A stretch of 64,000 nucleotides of DNA, taken from assembly GCA_902785755.1 (NCBI GenBank), contig CACZZO010000003.1, forward strand, positions 242,690 through 306,689. The letters run 5' to 3'. The notes beneath the pieces were generated by a model. That model was not told the DNA's origin and searched no databases. It saw nothing but the letters and a program-made list of their open reading frames with translations. Shown here piece by piece: positions 46,269-54,663 of this stretch (positions are counted from its first letter, which is position 1; every line of letters begins with the position of its first letter). The position numbers and the translations under genes are program-made. The stretch comes from an uncultured Bacteroidia bacterium (GTDB lineage: Bacteria > Bacteroidota > Bacteroidia > Bacteroidales > F082).

Positions 46269-46964
46269 TTAGTTTGCTACTGATTTGACATCGATCTGCA
46301 CACCCGGGCTCATCGTGCTGGAGATAAATACACTCTTCATGTAAGTACCTTTGGCAGCTGCTGGTTTCAACTTGATAACGGTTTGGATCAGTTCCTTGGC
46401 GTTATCAAAAATCTTTTCGGGAGAGAAACTGACTTTCGCGACTCCGGCATTGATGATGCCGTACTTGTCGACCTTGAAGTCGATCTTACCGGCCTTCACT
46501 TCCTGCACAGCCTTTGCTACATCCATCGTAACGGTTCCTGTCTTCGGGTTGGGCATCAAGCCACGGGGACCGAGAATACGGCCCAGGGCACCCACCTTAG
46601 GCATGATGTTAGGAGTAGTGATCACGACGTCAATATCGGTCCAACCGTCCTTGATCTTCTGGATGTACTCATCCAGACCGACGTAATCAGCACCAGCGTC
46701 GATGGCTTCTTGAGCCTTGTCCGGGTTGCAAAGCACCAGGACGCGGACGACCTTACCCGTTCCGTGAGGCAGCGTCACCGAGCCGCGCACCATCTGATTG
46801 GCCTTGCGGGGGTCAACGCCCAAACGGATGTTCAAGTCAACCGAAGCATCGAATTTGGTGTAAGTGATTTGTTTTACGATATTAACCGCTTCACTCAAGG
46901 AGTAACTCTTGCTTTTGTCGAACTTAGCCAAAGCTTCTTTCCTCTGTTTGGATACTTTTGACAT
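46269..46964 (-). CDS. rplA: Ribosomal protein L1
   Basis: The 231-residue L1-stalk protein has [20 protein letters not shown] and [13 protein letters not shown] near 75, [18 protein letters not shown] near 130 and the C-terminal [17 protein letters not shown]. It binds 23S rRNA near the E site and in many bacteria represses its own operon. Confidence 0.98.
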   Translation of the reverse strand: MSKVSKQRKEALAKFDKSKSYSLSEAVNIVKQITYTKFDASVDLNIRLGVDPRKANQMVRGSVTLPHGTGKVVRVLVLCNPDKAQEAIDAGADYVGLDEYIQKIKDGWTDIDVVITTPNIMPKVGALGRILGPRGLMPNPKTGTVTMDVAKAVQEVKAGKIDFKVDKYGIINAGVAKVSFSPEKIFDNAKELIQTVIKLKPAAAKGTYMKSVFISSTMSPGVQIDVKSVAN

Positions 46965-47004
46965 TTAACTAACTTTTTTTTGTTCTACAAATGCTTGAAA
47001 GAAC

Positions 47005-47451
47005 TCAGTCTTTCTTAAAAGGTGATTCGCCGGTTACCTTCACTCCCATGCTGCGGGCAGTGCCAGCCACCATTGACATGGCCGACTCAACCGTGAAGCA
47101 ATTCATGTCCTTCATCTTGTTGGTGGCGATTTCACGCACTTGGTCCCAAGTCAACGAACCGACTTTCGTACGGTTAGGCTCCTTCGAACCGCCTTTGATC
47201 TTCGCTGCCTCGATGATGGAGACCGCCACGGGCGAAGCCTTAACGATGAAATCGAAAGACTTGTCCTTGTAGACAGTGATGATGACGGGCAAAACCTTGC
47301 CAGCCTGATCCTGTGTACGGGCGTTGAACTGCTTGCAGAATTCCATGATGTTCACACCCTTCGAACCCAAAGCGGGACCGACGGGCGGAGCGGGATTCGC
47401 GGCTCCTCCTTTAATTTGCAGTTTGATTAATCCGCTTACTTCTTTTGCCAT
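47005..47451 (-). CDS. rplK: Ribosomal protein L11
   Basis: The 148-residue protein has [20 protein letters not shown] near the N-terminus (the Pro-rich factor-interacting loop), [14 protein letters not shown], and a C-terminal RNA-binding domain with [17 protein letters not shown] and [14 protein letters not shown]. It forms the GTPase-associated centre with 23S rRNA. Confidence 0.98.
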   Translation of the reverse strand: MAKEVSGLIKLQIKGGAANPAPPVGPALGSKGVNIMEFCKQFNARTQDQAGKVLPVIITVYKDKSFDFIVKASPVAVSIIEAAKIKGGSKEPNRTKVGSLTWDQVREIATNKMKDMNCFTVESAMSMVAGTARSMGVKVTGESPFKKD

Positions 47452-47506
47452 TTCTAAATCCTTAATTAAGTGTAATTAGGCAACAATTTTAACTCACAAA
47501 TACTGG

Positions 47507-48055
47507 TCAACTCTCCAATTTCACTTGGAAGAAACTCAGCTCCAACGGCGTCTTGCGACCGAAAATCTTGACGGCCACCTTCAGCTTCTTCTTCTCCTCG
47601 TTCACCTCTTCGATGATACCGTTGAAAGTGCTGAAAGGACCATCGTTGACAACGACAGACTGACCTACCATGAACATGACATCGCTGCCAGCGCCCATGC
47701 TTTGCAGTTCGTCCATCTTGCCGAGAATACGCTTCACTTCCATCGGACGAAGCGGATCGGGCTCGCCATTCGTACCCAAGAAACCGAGCACGTTTGGAAC
47801 ATTCTTGATGACATGAACGACCTCACCAACCAAGACAGCTTCAACAAGCACATAGCCCGGCAGATAGTTACGCTCCTTGCATACCTTCTTGCCGTTCTTC
47901 ACCTCGAAATACTTCTCAGTCGGAATCAAGACATTAGGAATAAGGTCTTGAAGGTTCATACGCTTGATTTCGGAATCAAGGTATTCTTTTACCTTCTTCT
48001 CCTTACCAGAGATGGCCTTCACCACATACCACTTCAGTTCGTTCGAGTCACTCAT
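47507..48055 (-). CDS. nusG: Transcription antitermination factor NusG
   Basis: The 182-residue protein starts [20 protein letters not shown] (NGN domain binding the RNAP clamp helices). [22 protein letters not shown] and a C-terminal KOW domain ([20 protein letters not shown]) follow. It pairs with RNA polymerase and NusE or Rho. It lies between secE and rplK as usual. Confidence 0.97.
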   Translation of the reverse strand: MSDSNELKWYVVKAISGKEKKVKEYLDSEIKRMNLQDLIPNVLIPTEKYFEVKNGKKVCKERNYLPGYVLVEAVLVGEVVHVIKNVPNVLGFLGTNGEPDPLRPMEVKRILGKMDELQSMGAGSDVMFMVGQSVVVNDGPFSTFNGIIEEVNEEKKKLKVAVKIFGRKTPLELSFFQVKLES

Positions 48056-48116
48056 CTTCCTGACAACATTGTTAAGTTAGCCAATAAATGCTCATCAAGA
48101 TTCAACATACAATCTA

Positions 48117-48305
48117 TCAGAACAGTCCGTAAAACGCTTCTAACAGATTTTTGAAGGAGATGTCCATCAAAAAAACCACCAAGGCGATTATTAGGGAAGC
48201 AATGGACACAACAATCACGCTACTTCTCAATTCGGGCCAAGTAGGCCATGAAACCTTTTCCTTGAGCTCCGCGTAGCACTCTTTAATGTAGTTTACAAAT
48301 TTCAT
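48117..48305 (-). CDS. secE: Preprotein translocase subunit SecE
   Basis: The 62-residue subunit has an amphipathic helix (FVNYIKECYAELKEKVSWPT, with the conserved VSWPT) and one membrane segment (VIVVSIASLIIALVVFLMDI). It stabilises SecY. The short form with one membrane helix is standard outside enterobacteria. Confidence 0.95.
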   Translation of the reverse strand: MKFVNYIKECYAELKEKVSWPTWPELRSSVIVVSIASLIIALVVFLMDISFKNLLEAFYGLF

Positions 48306-48329
48306 CTTCTATTGAACCTTAATAAAAAG

Positions 48330-48402
48330 CACGGGTGGAAAGGCTCGAACTCTCGACACTCGGTTTTGGAGACCGATGCTCTACCAACTGAGCTACACCC
48401 GT
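48330..48402 (-). tRNA. trnW: tRNA-Trp (CCA)
   Basis: The 73-base cloverleaf on the minus strand has acceptor ACGGGTG/CACCCGT with discriminator G, anticodon loop CTCCAAA (CCA) on a CGGT/ACCG stem, and T-loop TTCGAGC. CCA is not encoded. It lies between tuf and secE. Confidence 0.96.
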
Positions 48403-48406
48403 AGGA

Positions 48407-48433
48407 TAAGGGTGGGTGGTGTGCCCACCCTTA
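48407..48433 (-). terminator. Hairpin between tuf and tRNA-Trp
   Basis: TAAGGGTGGG pairs with CCCACCCTTA across seven bases. On the minus strand it follows tuf and stands immediately before tRNA-Trp, with no U-tract, so processing is as likely as termination. Confidence 0.55.
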
Positions 48434-48450
48434 CATTATTGATTTGTTGA

Positions 48451-49641
48451 TCAATCGTCGATGATTTCAATCACCTGACCAGAGCCAACGGTACGGCCAC
48501 CTTCACGGATAGCGAAACGGAGACCCTTGTCCATGGCGATGTCGGCAATCAACTTAACGTCGATGGTGACGTGGTCGCCAGGCATGACCATTTCCATTCC
48601 ATCAGGAAGGGTGATTTCACCGGTAACGTCGGTGGTTCTGAAGTAGAACTGAGGACGATACTTGTTGCGGAACGGGGTGTGACGGCCACCTTCTTCCTTG
48701 CTCAGGACATAGACCTGACCTTTGAAGTGGTGGTAAGGCTTCACCGAACCGGGCTTGGCAATAACCATACCACGGCGGATTTCGTCCTTGTCAATACCAC
48801 GGAGCAGCAGACCAGCGTTATCGCCAGCTTCACCTTCGTCCAAAATCTTGCGGAACATTTCCACACCGGTAACGACTGACTTCAGCTTTTCGGCACCCAT
48901 ACCGAGGATATCGACGGGATCACCAACGTGGATGACACCAGTTTCGATACGACCGGTAGCAACAGTACCACGGCCAGTGATGGAGAACACGTCCTCGATA
49001 GGCATCAGGAACGGCTTGTCAATGGCGCGCTGAGGCTCAGGAATCCAAGTGTCGCAAGCGTCCATCAGTTGGTCGATGGCGGGAGTCCACTTCGGGTCGT
49101 CGTTCAAGGCGCCCAGAGCAGAGCCACGGATGATAGGCGTGTTGTCGGCATCGAATTCGTACTTGCCAAGGAGGTCGCGGACTTCCATTTCAACCAATTC
49201 GAGCAACTCTTCGTCGTCAACAAGGTCGCACTTGTTCAGGAACACCACGAGGCGCGGCACACCAACCTGACGGGCGAGCAGGATGTGCTCACGGGTTTGA
49301 GGCATGGGACCGTCGGTGGCGGCGACAACGATGATAGCACCGTCCATCTGGGCAGCACCAGTAACCATGTTCTTCACATAGTCAGCGTGGCCGGGGCAGT
49401 CGACGTGAGCATAGTGACGCTTTTCGGTCTGATACTCAACGTGAGCGGTATTGATGGTAATACCTCTTTCCTTCTCTTCGGGAGCGGAGTCGATGGAGTC
49501 AAAGGACTTGACCTCCGAGAGACCCTTCTTGGCCAGGTGCAAGGTGATAGCAGCGGTCAGAGTGGTCTTGCCGTGGTCAACGTGGCCGATAGTACCAATG
49601 TTGACGTGCGGTTTAGTTCTTTCGAATTTTTCTTTTGCCAT
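48451..49641 (-). CDS. tuf: Elongation factor Tu
   Basis: The 396-residue GTPase has [15 protein letters not shown] (P-loop, 19-33), the switch I region [24 protein letters not shown] and NKCDLVDD. Domains 2 and 3 carry [32 protein letters not shown] and the C-terminal [12 protein letters not shown]. It delivers aminoacyl-tRNA to the ribosome. tRNA genes flank it on both sides. Confidence 0.98.
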   Translation of the reverse strand: MAKEKFERTKPHVNIGTIGHVDHGKTTLTAAITLHLAKKGLSEVKSFDSIDSAPEEKERGITINTAHVEYQTEKRHYAHVDCPGHADYVKNMVTGAAQMDGAIIVVAATDGPMPQTREHILLARQVGVPRLVVFLNKCDLVDDEELLELVEMEVRDLLGKYEFDADNTPIIRGSALGALNDDPKWTPAIDQLMDACDTWIPEPQRAIDKPFLMPIEDVFSITGRGTVATGRIETGVIHVGDPVDILGMGAEKLKSVVTGVEMFRKILDEGEAGDNAGLLLRGIDKDEIRRGMVIAKPGSVKPYHHFKGQVYVLSKEEGGRHTPFRNKYRPQFYFRTTDVTGEITLPDGMEMVMPGDHVTIDVKLIADIAMDKGLRFAIREGGRTVGSGQVIEIIDD

Positions 49642-49685
49642 TTTCTATTCTATTTAAGGTTATAAACTTTATCCCATAAAAAGTG

Positions 49686-49757
49686 AGCCGATGGGGAGAA
49701 TTGAACTCCCGACCCCTTCCTTACCAAGGAAGTGCTCTACCGCTGAGCTACATCGGC
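49686..49757 (-). tRNA. trnT: tRNA-Thr (GGT)
   Basis: The 72-base gene has acceptor GCCGATG/CATCGGC, anticodon loop TTGGTAA (GGT) on CTTCC/GGAAG, and T-loop TTCAATT. It is the last of four tRNA genes before tuf. Confidence 0.95.
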
Positions 49758-49771
49758 TTGTCGTTCATCTG

Positions 49772-49844
49772 AGCGGAAGACGGGGCTCGAACCCGCCACC
49801 TAAAGCTTGGAAGGCTTTCGCTCTGCCAAATGAGCTACTTCCGC
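49772..49844 (-). tRNA. trnG: tRNA-Gly (TCC)
   Basis: The 73-base gene has acceptor GCGGAAG/CTTCCGC, anticodon loop CTTCCAA (TCC) on AAAGC/GCTTT, and T-loop TTCGAGC. Confidence 0.95.
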
Positions 49845-49852
49845 TTGACTTG

Positions 49853-49934
49853 TGGGGGAAGGTGGACTCGAACCACCGAACGGATACCCGGACAGATTTA
49901 CAGTCTGTTGCAATTGCCACTATGCGACTCCCCC
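49853..49934 (-). tRNA. trnY: tRNA-Tyr (GTA)
   Basis: The 82-base class II tRNA has acceptor GGGGGAG/TTCCCCC (last pair G-U), anticodon loop CTGTAAA (GTA) on ACAGA/TCTGT, and a long variable arm. Confidence 0.95.
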
Positions 49935-49952
49935 GTGTTTTTCAAATAACTG

Positions 49953-50025
49953 AGCCGGTAGACGGACTCGAACCGCCGACAGGCTGATTACAAATCAGCT
50001 ACTCTACCAACTGAGTTATACCGGC
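49953..50025 (-). tRNA. trnT: tRNA-Thr (TGT)
   Basis: The 73-base gene has acceptor GCCGGTA/TACCGGC, anticodon loop TTTGTAA (TGT) on GCTGA/TCAGC, and T-loop TTCGAGT. It is the first gene of the tRNA-tuf run. Confidence 0.95.
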
Positions 50026-50082
50026 ATGATGTAAAAGAACGTTTGGCTCATTTTGCCGCCCTTTCTCCGCTGAAAAGGTGTG

Positions 50083-50113
50083 CAAAAATAGATACTTTTC
50101 TTGAATTGACAAT
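50083..50113 (-). promoter_or_regulatory. Promoter of the tRNA-tuf-ribosomal operon
   Basis: On the minus strand ATTG (50113-50110) and TATTTTTG (50090-50083) are 19 bases apart, close to the TTTG/TAnnTTTG consensus. It is 57 bases before tRNA-Thr. The surrounding 50090-50210 stretch is very AT rich, as expected for a strong promoter. Confidence 0.6.
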
Positions 50114-50241
50114 GCCTTTTCGCTCTTTTTTTTGAAAAAATTTTCCTTTGAAATACTATATATTTGATATTCAATGATTTAAAATAACAAAATTTTGTAT
50201 TGACATTCAAGCCCATGCTTGGTTTTTGCGACAAAAACGGC

Positions 50242-50280
50242 AAAAAAGCGGAGCCAGCCGCTGTTTTTCGACTGGCTCCG
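50242..50280 (-). terminator. Terminator after raiA
   Basis: On the minus strand CGGAGCCAG pairs with CTGGCTCCG across 14 bases, followed by CTTTTTTG. It closes the rpsU-xerC-raiA run before the tRNA promoter. Confidence 0.85.
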
Positions 50281-50308
50281 ACAATCAAGTCACGAGGTGG
50301 CAAGTGCC

Positions 50309-50605
50309 TCACTTGGCGCTCTTGCCCTTGTATTTCTCCAACTGCTTCTTCAAAGCGTCAATCGAAGTGTCGATCGACTCCTCAAAAGACTTGCTTTGTT
50401 TGCTGGCGTAGAGGTCGTCGCCGCGCAACACAAGGCGGACGTCGGCAATCTTGTTCTCGGGGGTGTCGGTGTTGTCGAGTTTCAACGACACTTCGGCGTT
50501 GATAACCTCGCTGTACTTGCTGCAGAGTTTTTCCACTTTCTGCGTGATGAAGTCTTCAAGTTTTTGGTCAGCCTTGAAGTGAACTGAATTGATCATGACT
50601 TTCAT
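50309..50605 (-). CDS. raiA: Ribosome hibernation promoting factor (RaiA/HPF, short form)
   Basis: The 98-residue protein has the family's beta-alpha fold: VMINSVHFKADQKLEDFITQ, KVEKLCSKYSEVINAEVSL and VRLVLRGDDLYASKQSKSFEESIDTSIDALKKQLEKYK split over one domain. It binds the 30S mRNA channel in stationary phase. The long-form dimerisation domain is absent. It lies after xerC. Confidence 0.93.
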   Translation of the reverse strand: MKVMINSVHFKADQKLEDFITQKVEKLCSKYSEVINAEVSLKLDNTDTPENKIADVRLVLRGDDLYASKQSKSFEESIDTSIDALKKQLEKYKGKSAK

Positions 50606-50623
50606 AGTGTCTCCTTTCTTTTG

Positions 50624-51499
50624 TCACCCTTTCGGATGGGCTTGTTTATGGATTTTCTTTAGTTGTTCAATCGTGTTGTGGGCATAAATCTGGGTGGTGG
50701 CCAAGTCTTCGTGCCCAAGAAGTTTCTGGATGGCCACCAAACTGGCGCCTTCGTCCAACAAATGCGTGGCAAACGTATGGCGCAGCACATGCGGGCTTTT
50801 CTGCTTCAGCGTGGTCACGCCTTCGAGCATGTGATGCACCTTATTATATACGAATGACGGCGTCATAGCCTCTCCCCTATCGTTCAGCATGAGGTTGTCG
50901 GCCTTCGTCGGGAAGGTCGCATCGCGCAAGGTCTGATATTGTGCAATCATGTTTACCATCTCCCTTGACAACGGAACAAAGCGGTCTTTATTGCGCTTGC
51001 CGTGAACTTTCAGCAACATTCCGCTCCTATCGACATCGCCGTCCTGCAATCCGCGCAACTCGGCTTGGCGCATTCCCGTCTGGTAAAGCAATTCAAAGAG
51101 CAGCCGGTCGCGGCAGGTCGAGAAATCTGCCTCGTCGCCAAACGACACCTTATTAATATCGCCCTCAGATACGAACTTGACCAACGTCTTGGGCAGTTTC
51201 AAGGCCTTGATGCCTGTCATGGGCGATTTCTCCATCAGGTTTTCGCGAAGGCAATACTTGTAGAAGGTGCGCAAAGTGGAGATTTTGCGGTTGATGCTTC
51301 GATTGACCAAACCTTCTTCTTTCATGCGAACAATGTAGGATTTCACCATCGGTTTCTCCACTTGGGTAAGGTCTTCAAGTTCATACTCAGCCTTCAGGTA
51401 ACCGGCAAATTGCGCCATGTCGCGTTGATAGGCTTCAACCGTCAGTGCCGAAAAGCGTTTTTCCGCTTGGAGGTATGATATGAACTCGTTGGTGAGCAT
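50624..51499 (-). CDS. xerC: Tyrosine recombinase XerC/XerD type
   Basis: The 291-residue enzyme has an N-terminal SAM-like core-binding domain and a catalytic domain with GMRQAELRGL (first Arg), VHGKRNKDR (Lys), HVLRHTFATHLL (His and second Arg), LLGHEDLATTQIYAH (second His and the Tyr nucleophile). The full set is present. It fits chromosome dimer resolution at dif. Whether it is XerC or XerD cannot be told without alignment. No integron or phage context is present. Confidence 0.93.
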   Translation of the reverse strand: MLTNEFISYLQAEKRFSALTVEAYQRDMAQFAGYLKAEYELEDLTQVEKPMVKSYIVRMKEEGLVNRSINRKISTLRTFYKYCLRENLMEKSPMTGIKALKLPKTLVKFVSEGDINKVSFGDEADFSTCRDRLLFELLYQTGMRQAELRGLQDGDVDRSGMLLKVHGKRNKDRFVPLSREMVNMIAQYQTLRDATFPTKADNLMLNDRGEAMTPSFVYNKVHHMLEGVTTLKQKSPHVLRHTFATHLLDEGASLVAIQKLLGHEDLATTQIYAHNTIEQLKKIHKQAHPKG

Positions 51500-51504
51500 A
51501 ACAA

Positions 51505-51553
51505 AAACTTCGCCGTAAAATTAGTAATAAATTACCAATTCACGGCGAAGTTT
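51505..51553 (-). terminator. Long hairpin between rpsU and xerC
   Basis: AAACTTCGCCGT pairs perfectly with ACGGCGAAGTTT, with an inner stem TTAGTAAT/ATTACCAA of one mismatch. On the minus strand it is followed by TTTTTG, six bases before the xerC start, so it can act as an attenuator. Confidence 0.7.
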
Positions 51554-51607
51554 GCCTAAAAAAATTATTTTCCTAAGCGGGCGATTCCGCAACAAGTTCG
51601 GAATGAA

Positions 51608-51805
51608 TCACATATTCTGCTCAGCCTCACGAAGTTTCTGCACATAGATAGCCTTCATCAGCTGTGCACGCTTGATGACTGAGGGCTTGGTGAATTGTTG
51701 ACGGGCGCGCAATTCCTTCACGACGCCGGTTTTTTCATACTTTCTCTTGTAGCGCTTCAAAGCTCTGTCGATGCTTTCGCCTTCTTTTACAGGAATAATA
51801 ATCAT
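51608..51805 (-). CDS. rpsU: Ribosomal protein S21
   Basis: The 65-residue protein starts MIIIPVKEGESIDRALKRYK and continues KRKYEKTGVVKELRARQQFTK, the S21 pattern, ending in a basic helix. In Bacteroidetes S21 with S18 and S6 hides the anti-Shine-Dalgarno sequence, which fits the lack of clear ribosome-binding sites in this window. It has its own promoter. Confidence 0.97.
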   Translation of the reverse strand: MIIIPVKEGESIDRALKRYKRKYEKTGVVKELRARQQFTKPSVIKRAQLMKAIYVQKLREAEQNM

Positions 51806-51862
51806 TTTAAAACACTTCCTTCTTTTAAATGGTTAGTAACTAATTGAATTGATTTGAGGGCG

Positions 51863-51895
51863 CAAAAGTACAACTTTTTCTTTTTGCTCAACAAA
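51863..51895 (-). promoter_or_regulatory. Promoter of rpsU
   Basis: On the minus strand TTTG (51895-51892) and TACTTTTG (51870-51863) are 21 bases apart and fit the Bacteroidetes consensus, 57 bases before the start. Confidence 0.65.
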
Positions 51896-51938
51896 AAAAG
51901 TGCAGAAAAATGAAAAGTTTTGAATCTACTGCAAATCA

Positions 51939-51970
51939 TTTGACAAAAAAGCATCTTTTTCCTATTTTTG
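51939..51970 (+). promoter_or_regulatory. Promoter of the tatA-tatC operon
   Basis: TTTG at 51939-51942 and TATTTTTG at 51963-51970, 20 bases apart, a full match to the consensus, 29 bases before tatA. Confidence 0.7.
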
Positions 51971-51999
51971 CAGTTTCAAACTAACTAACCCTCAATACT

Positions 52000-52191
52000 A
52001 TGCAATTACTTACCATTGGAACGACTGAAATCATCATCATTGTCGCGCTTGTGCTATTGTTGTTCGGAGGCAAGAAAATCCCCGAACTGATGAAAGGCTT
52101 GGGCAAAGGCGTTAAAAGTTTCAAAGACGGCGTGAATGGCGTTGAAGAGCCTGAAATCAAGGAAGATAAGCCAAAAGACGCGAAGGGATGA
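52000..52191 (+). CDS. tatA: Twin-arginine translocase subunit TatA
   Basis: The 63-residue protein has a short N-terminal membrane helix ([19 protein letters not shown]), the [20 protein letters not shown] hinge and amphipathic helix, and a charged tail. It forms the pore or membrane-thinning part of the Tat machinery. It overlaps tatC as ATGA. No separate TatB is present in the window, as usual for this phylum. Confidence 0.94.
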   Translation: MQLLTIGTTEIIIIVALVLLLFGGKKIPELMKGLGKGVKSFKDGVNGVEEPEIKEDKPKDAKG

Positions 52192-52979
52192 GCGAGCGGG
52201 AGGTCAGCAGTTTCTGGGACCATTTGGATGTGCTTCGGAAAGTGCTGTTCCGCTGCCTGATAGCTTGGGCCATAGGAGCCGTGGCGGCCTTCTGTTTCAA
52301 GGAGGTATTGTTCGGCCTGCTTTTTGCCCCGTCGCGAGACGACTTCCTCTCGTATCGGATGATGGCTTGGCTTTGCGCCCAAACGGGTTGGCAGTCGCTT
52401 TGCCCCAGCAGTTTTCAGGCTTCGTTCATCAACACGGAATTGGCGGCGCAGTTCATGACGCACATCAAAGTGGCGCTTTGGGCGGGACTTGTGGTGGTTT
52501 CGCCCTACCTCATCGTGCAAGCGTATGGCTTCGTCGCGCCCGCACTCTACGACAAGGAGAAACGCCATGCTGCACCTATATTAATATGGGGCACTTCCCT
52601 GTTCGTCCTAGGTGTGATGATGAACTATTTCGTCATCTTCCCGTTTTCGTTTCGTTTCCTCAACAACTATCAGGTGTACGAGGAAGTGAAAAACCAGATT
52701 TCGCTGTCATCCTACATTTCCACTCTGCTGATGCTCAGCATTTTGATGGGTATTTTATTCGAGATTCCCATCGTCAACTATCTTTTGGCCAAGGCCGGGC
52801 TTTTGCAAGCCGAAACGCTCAAGAAATACCGTCGTCACGCGATTGTGGCCATTGCCATCGTGGCAGCCGTTATCACTCCGACTGGCGACGCCGTGACCTT
52901 GATGCTCGTCACCTTGCCGATTTATCTGCTTTATGAAGCAAGTATACTCATTGTAAAACGAACTAACTCAAAATCATAA
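52188..52979 (+). CDS. tatC: Twin-arginine translocase subunit TatC
   Basis: The 263-residue, six-helix receptor for twin-arginine signals. The N-terminal [20 protein letters not shown] holds the signal-binding Glu/Asp region (family SHLxELR). [48 protein letters not shown] and [24 protein letters not shown] follow as conserved membrane segments. It is adjacent to two likely substrates. Confidence 0.95.
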   Translation: MSEREVSSFWDHLDVLRKVLFRCLIAWAIGAVAAFCFKEVLFGLLFAPSRDDFLSYRMMAWLCAQTGWQSLCPSSFQASFINTELAAQFMTHIKVALWAGLVVVSPYLIVQAYGFVAPALYDKEKRHAAPILIWGTSLFVLGVMMNYFVIFPFSFRFLNNYQVYEEVKNQISLSSYISTLLMLSILMGILFEIPIVNYLLAKAGLLQAETLKKYRRHAIVAIAIVAAVITPTGDAVTLMLVTLPIYLLYEASILIVKRTNSKS

Positions 52980-52983
52980 CAAT

Positions 52984-54459
52984 ATGCTAAGAAAAATCAG
53001 AATTTCACTTCAAGTGGTCACAATGACTTTAGTGACCCTGCTCTTGCTCGGCATTGGATTCCGAGTGCATCTTTGGGCCGGCTGGGTGGCCAAAATCCAG
53101 TTTTTGCCCGCCTTGTTGGCCCTGAACCTCATCCCTGTGATTTTACTCCATTTTTGGCTCACCTACACTTTCGGGAGAATCTATTGCAGCGTAATTTGTC
53201 CTTTGGGCATCATGCAAGATTTCTTCTCGTGGCTCGGTGGCAAAGCCAAGAAAAACCGTTTCAGTTACGCCAAGGAAAACAAAGTGCTGCGCTATGGTTT
53301 CCTCGGCGTGTTCGCACTTGCGATAATCATCGGTTTTGCACCTGTCACGACCTTGTTTGAGCCATACAGTGCCTACAGCCGCATCGTGAACAGCCTGTTC
53401 AAGCCATTGTATGACCTGCTGAACAATTGGCTCGCCTCGATGGATGCCGCCAACGACCGCTACAACTTCACCGAGGTGCAAATCTGGACTCGCAGCGTGA
53501 CAACTTTCGTGGTAGCCATCCTCACCTTATTAATATTGGCCTTCCTCGCTTGGCGCAAAGGCCGAATCTATTGTAACACCATCTGCCCTGTCGGCACCAC
53601 CCTCAGTTTCATTTCGCGTATCCCTGGATTTGGATTCCGCGTCCGTTTCGACAAGGACAAGTGCAAAAATTGCGGCATGTGTGAAAAGAATTGCAAGGCG
53701 CAAGCCATTGATTTCAAGAACGGTACGGTGGACTACTCGCGTTGTGTGGTTTGCGGCGATTGCTTAGACAAATGCAAGTTTGACGCGCTGCATTACACCA
53801 CCAAAAAAGCTCCATCTGAATCCAAACCCGTTGATACGGAACGCCGCGCTTTCCTCGTTGGCGCAGCAGTAGCAGGCACAACAGCGGCCTTCGCCCAACC
53901 CCAAATGAAAGTGGATGGCGGTTTGGCGGCCATCGAGGACAAGAAAGCCCCGAAGCGTCAAACGCCTGTTACGCCTCCGGGTTCGGTGTCGGCGCGTCAT
54001 TTTGAAAAGCATTGCACGGCTTGCCAACTCTGCGTTTCGAGTTGTCCGAACAACGTCTTGCGTCCCTCCACCGACTTCATGAAACTAATGCAACCCGTCA
54101 TGTCGTTTGAGCGCGGCTATTGCCGCCCCGAATGTACACGGTGCAGCGAAGTTTGCCCTGCTGGTGCCATTAAGCCCATTTCGCGCGAGGAAAAGACCAC
54201 CATTCATGTTGGTCATGCCGTGTGGATCAAGGAGAATTGCGTTGTGCTTCGCGATGGTGTCAGTTGTGGCAATTGCGCCCGCCACTGCCCAACGGGAGCC
54301 ATCCTAATGATTGATCATGAAGGCCCGAATGGCACGGTGCAAGTGCCAGCCGTGGACGAAAACAAGTGCATCGGCTGCGGCGCTTGCGAGCACCTCTGCC
54401 CTGCCCGACCGTTCAGCGCGATTTATGTTGAGGGTAATGAAATGCACCAAATTGGTTAA
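52984..54459 (+). CDS. NapH/NosR-like membrane polyferredoxin fused to a periplasmic polyferredoxin
   Basis: The 491-residue protein has four membrane helices (about 10-30, 40-62, 103-124, 171-190), each pair followed by a CxxxCP motif (YCSVICPLG at 67 and YCNTICPVG at 196). Two 4Fe-4S sets follow (C227-C237, C254-C264). Residues 286-304 then read ERRAFLVGAAVAGTTAAFA, a twin-arginine type motif inside the protein. After it come four more Cys sets (C344-354, C380-391, C428-435, C462-472). The N-terminal part resembles NapH and the C-terminal part NapG. Even helix number puts the first ferredoxin in the cytoplasm; the Tat motif would carry the rest outside. The electron donor and acceptor are unknown. 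Confidence 0.88.
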   Translation: MLRKIRISLQVVTMTLVTLLLLGIGFRVHLWAGWVAKIQFLPALLALNLIPVILLHFWLTYTFGRIYCSVICPLGIMQDFFSWLGGKAKKNRFSYAKENKVLRYGFLGVFALAIIIGFAPVTTLFEPYSAYSRIVNSLFKPLYDLLNNWLASMDAANDRYNFTEVQIWTRSVTTFVVAILTLLILAFLAWRKGRIYCNTICPVGTTLSFISRIPGFGFRVRFDKDKCKNCGMCEKNCKAQAIDFKNGTVDYSRCVVCGDCLDKCKFDALHYTTKKAPSESKPVDTERRAFLVGAAVAGTTAAFAQPQMKVDGGLAAIEDKKAPKRQTPVTPPGSVSARHFEKHCTACQLCVSSCPNNVLRPSTDFMKLMQPVMSFERGYCRPECTRCSEVCPAGAIKPISREEKTTIHVGHAVWIKENCVVLRDGVSCGNCARHCPTGAILMIDHEGPNGTVQVPAVDENKCIGCGACEHLCPARPFSAIYVEGNEMHQIG

Positions 54460-54465
54460 TATGAA

Positions 54466-54627
54466 AACTACAGATTACACGGATTTGACAGATTCCTTTC
54501 AAATTCAGAGGACGCAAACGTCCCATTTGTACGGATTCCTATTGGCAACATCCTATCCGTATCAATTGGATGCTTGCATCCCAAAATTTTTCGGAATCAA
54601 ATCTGTTTAATCCGTCAAATCCGTAGT
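54466..54627. repeat. Large inverted-repeat element, ACGGATT type (162 bp)
   Basis: The left arm is AACTACAGATTACACGGATT and the right arm read in reverse is ACTACGGATTTGACGGATT, so the word is ACGGATT where the other large copies have ACGAATT. Inside are GGACG-CAAA-CGTCC, an ACGGAT/ATCCGT pair and the perfect hairpin GGATGC-TT-GCATCC. It lies between the polyferredoxin and the aldo/keto reductase genes, both on the plus strand. Confidence 0.8.
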
Positions 54628-54663
54628 AAAAAAACGAAATAATAAATTTGAAATCAAAAAGTT

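Noticed and set aside
50624..51499. Tyrosine recombinase as a sign of a mobile element
   Set aside because: Its fixed place between rpsU and raiA, with no attachment repeats or phage genes, fits the housekeeping Xer recombinase.
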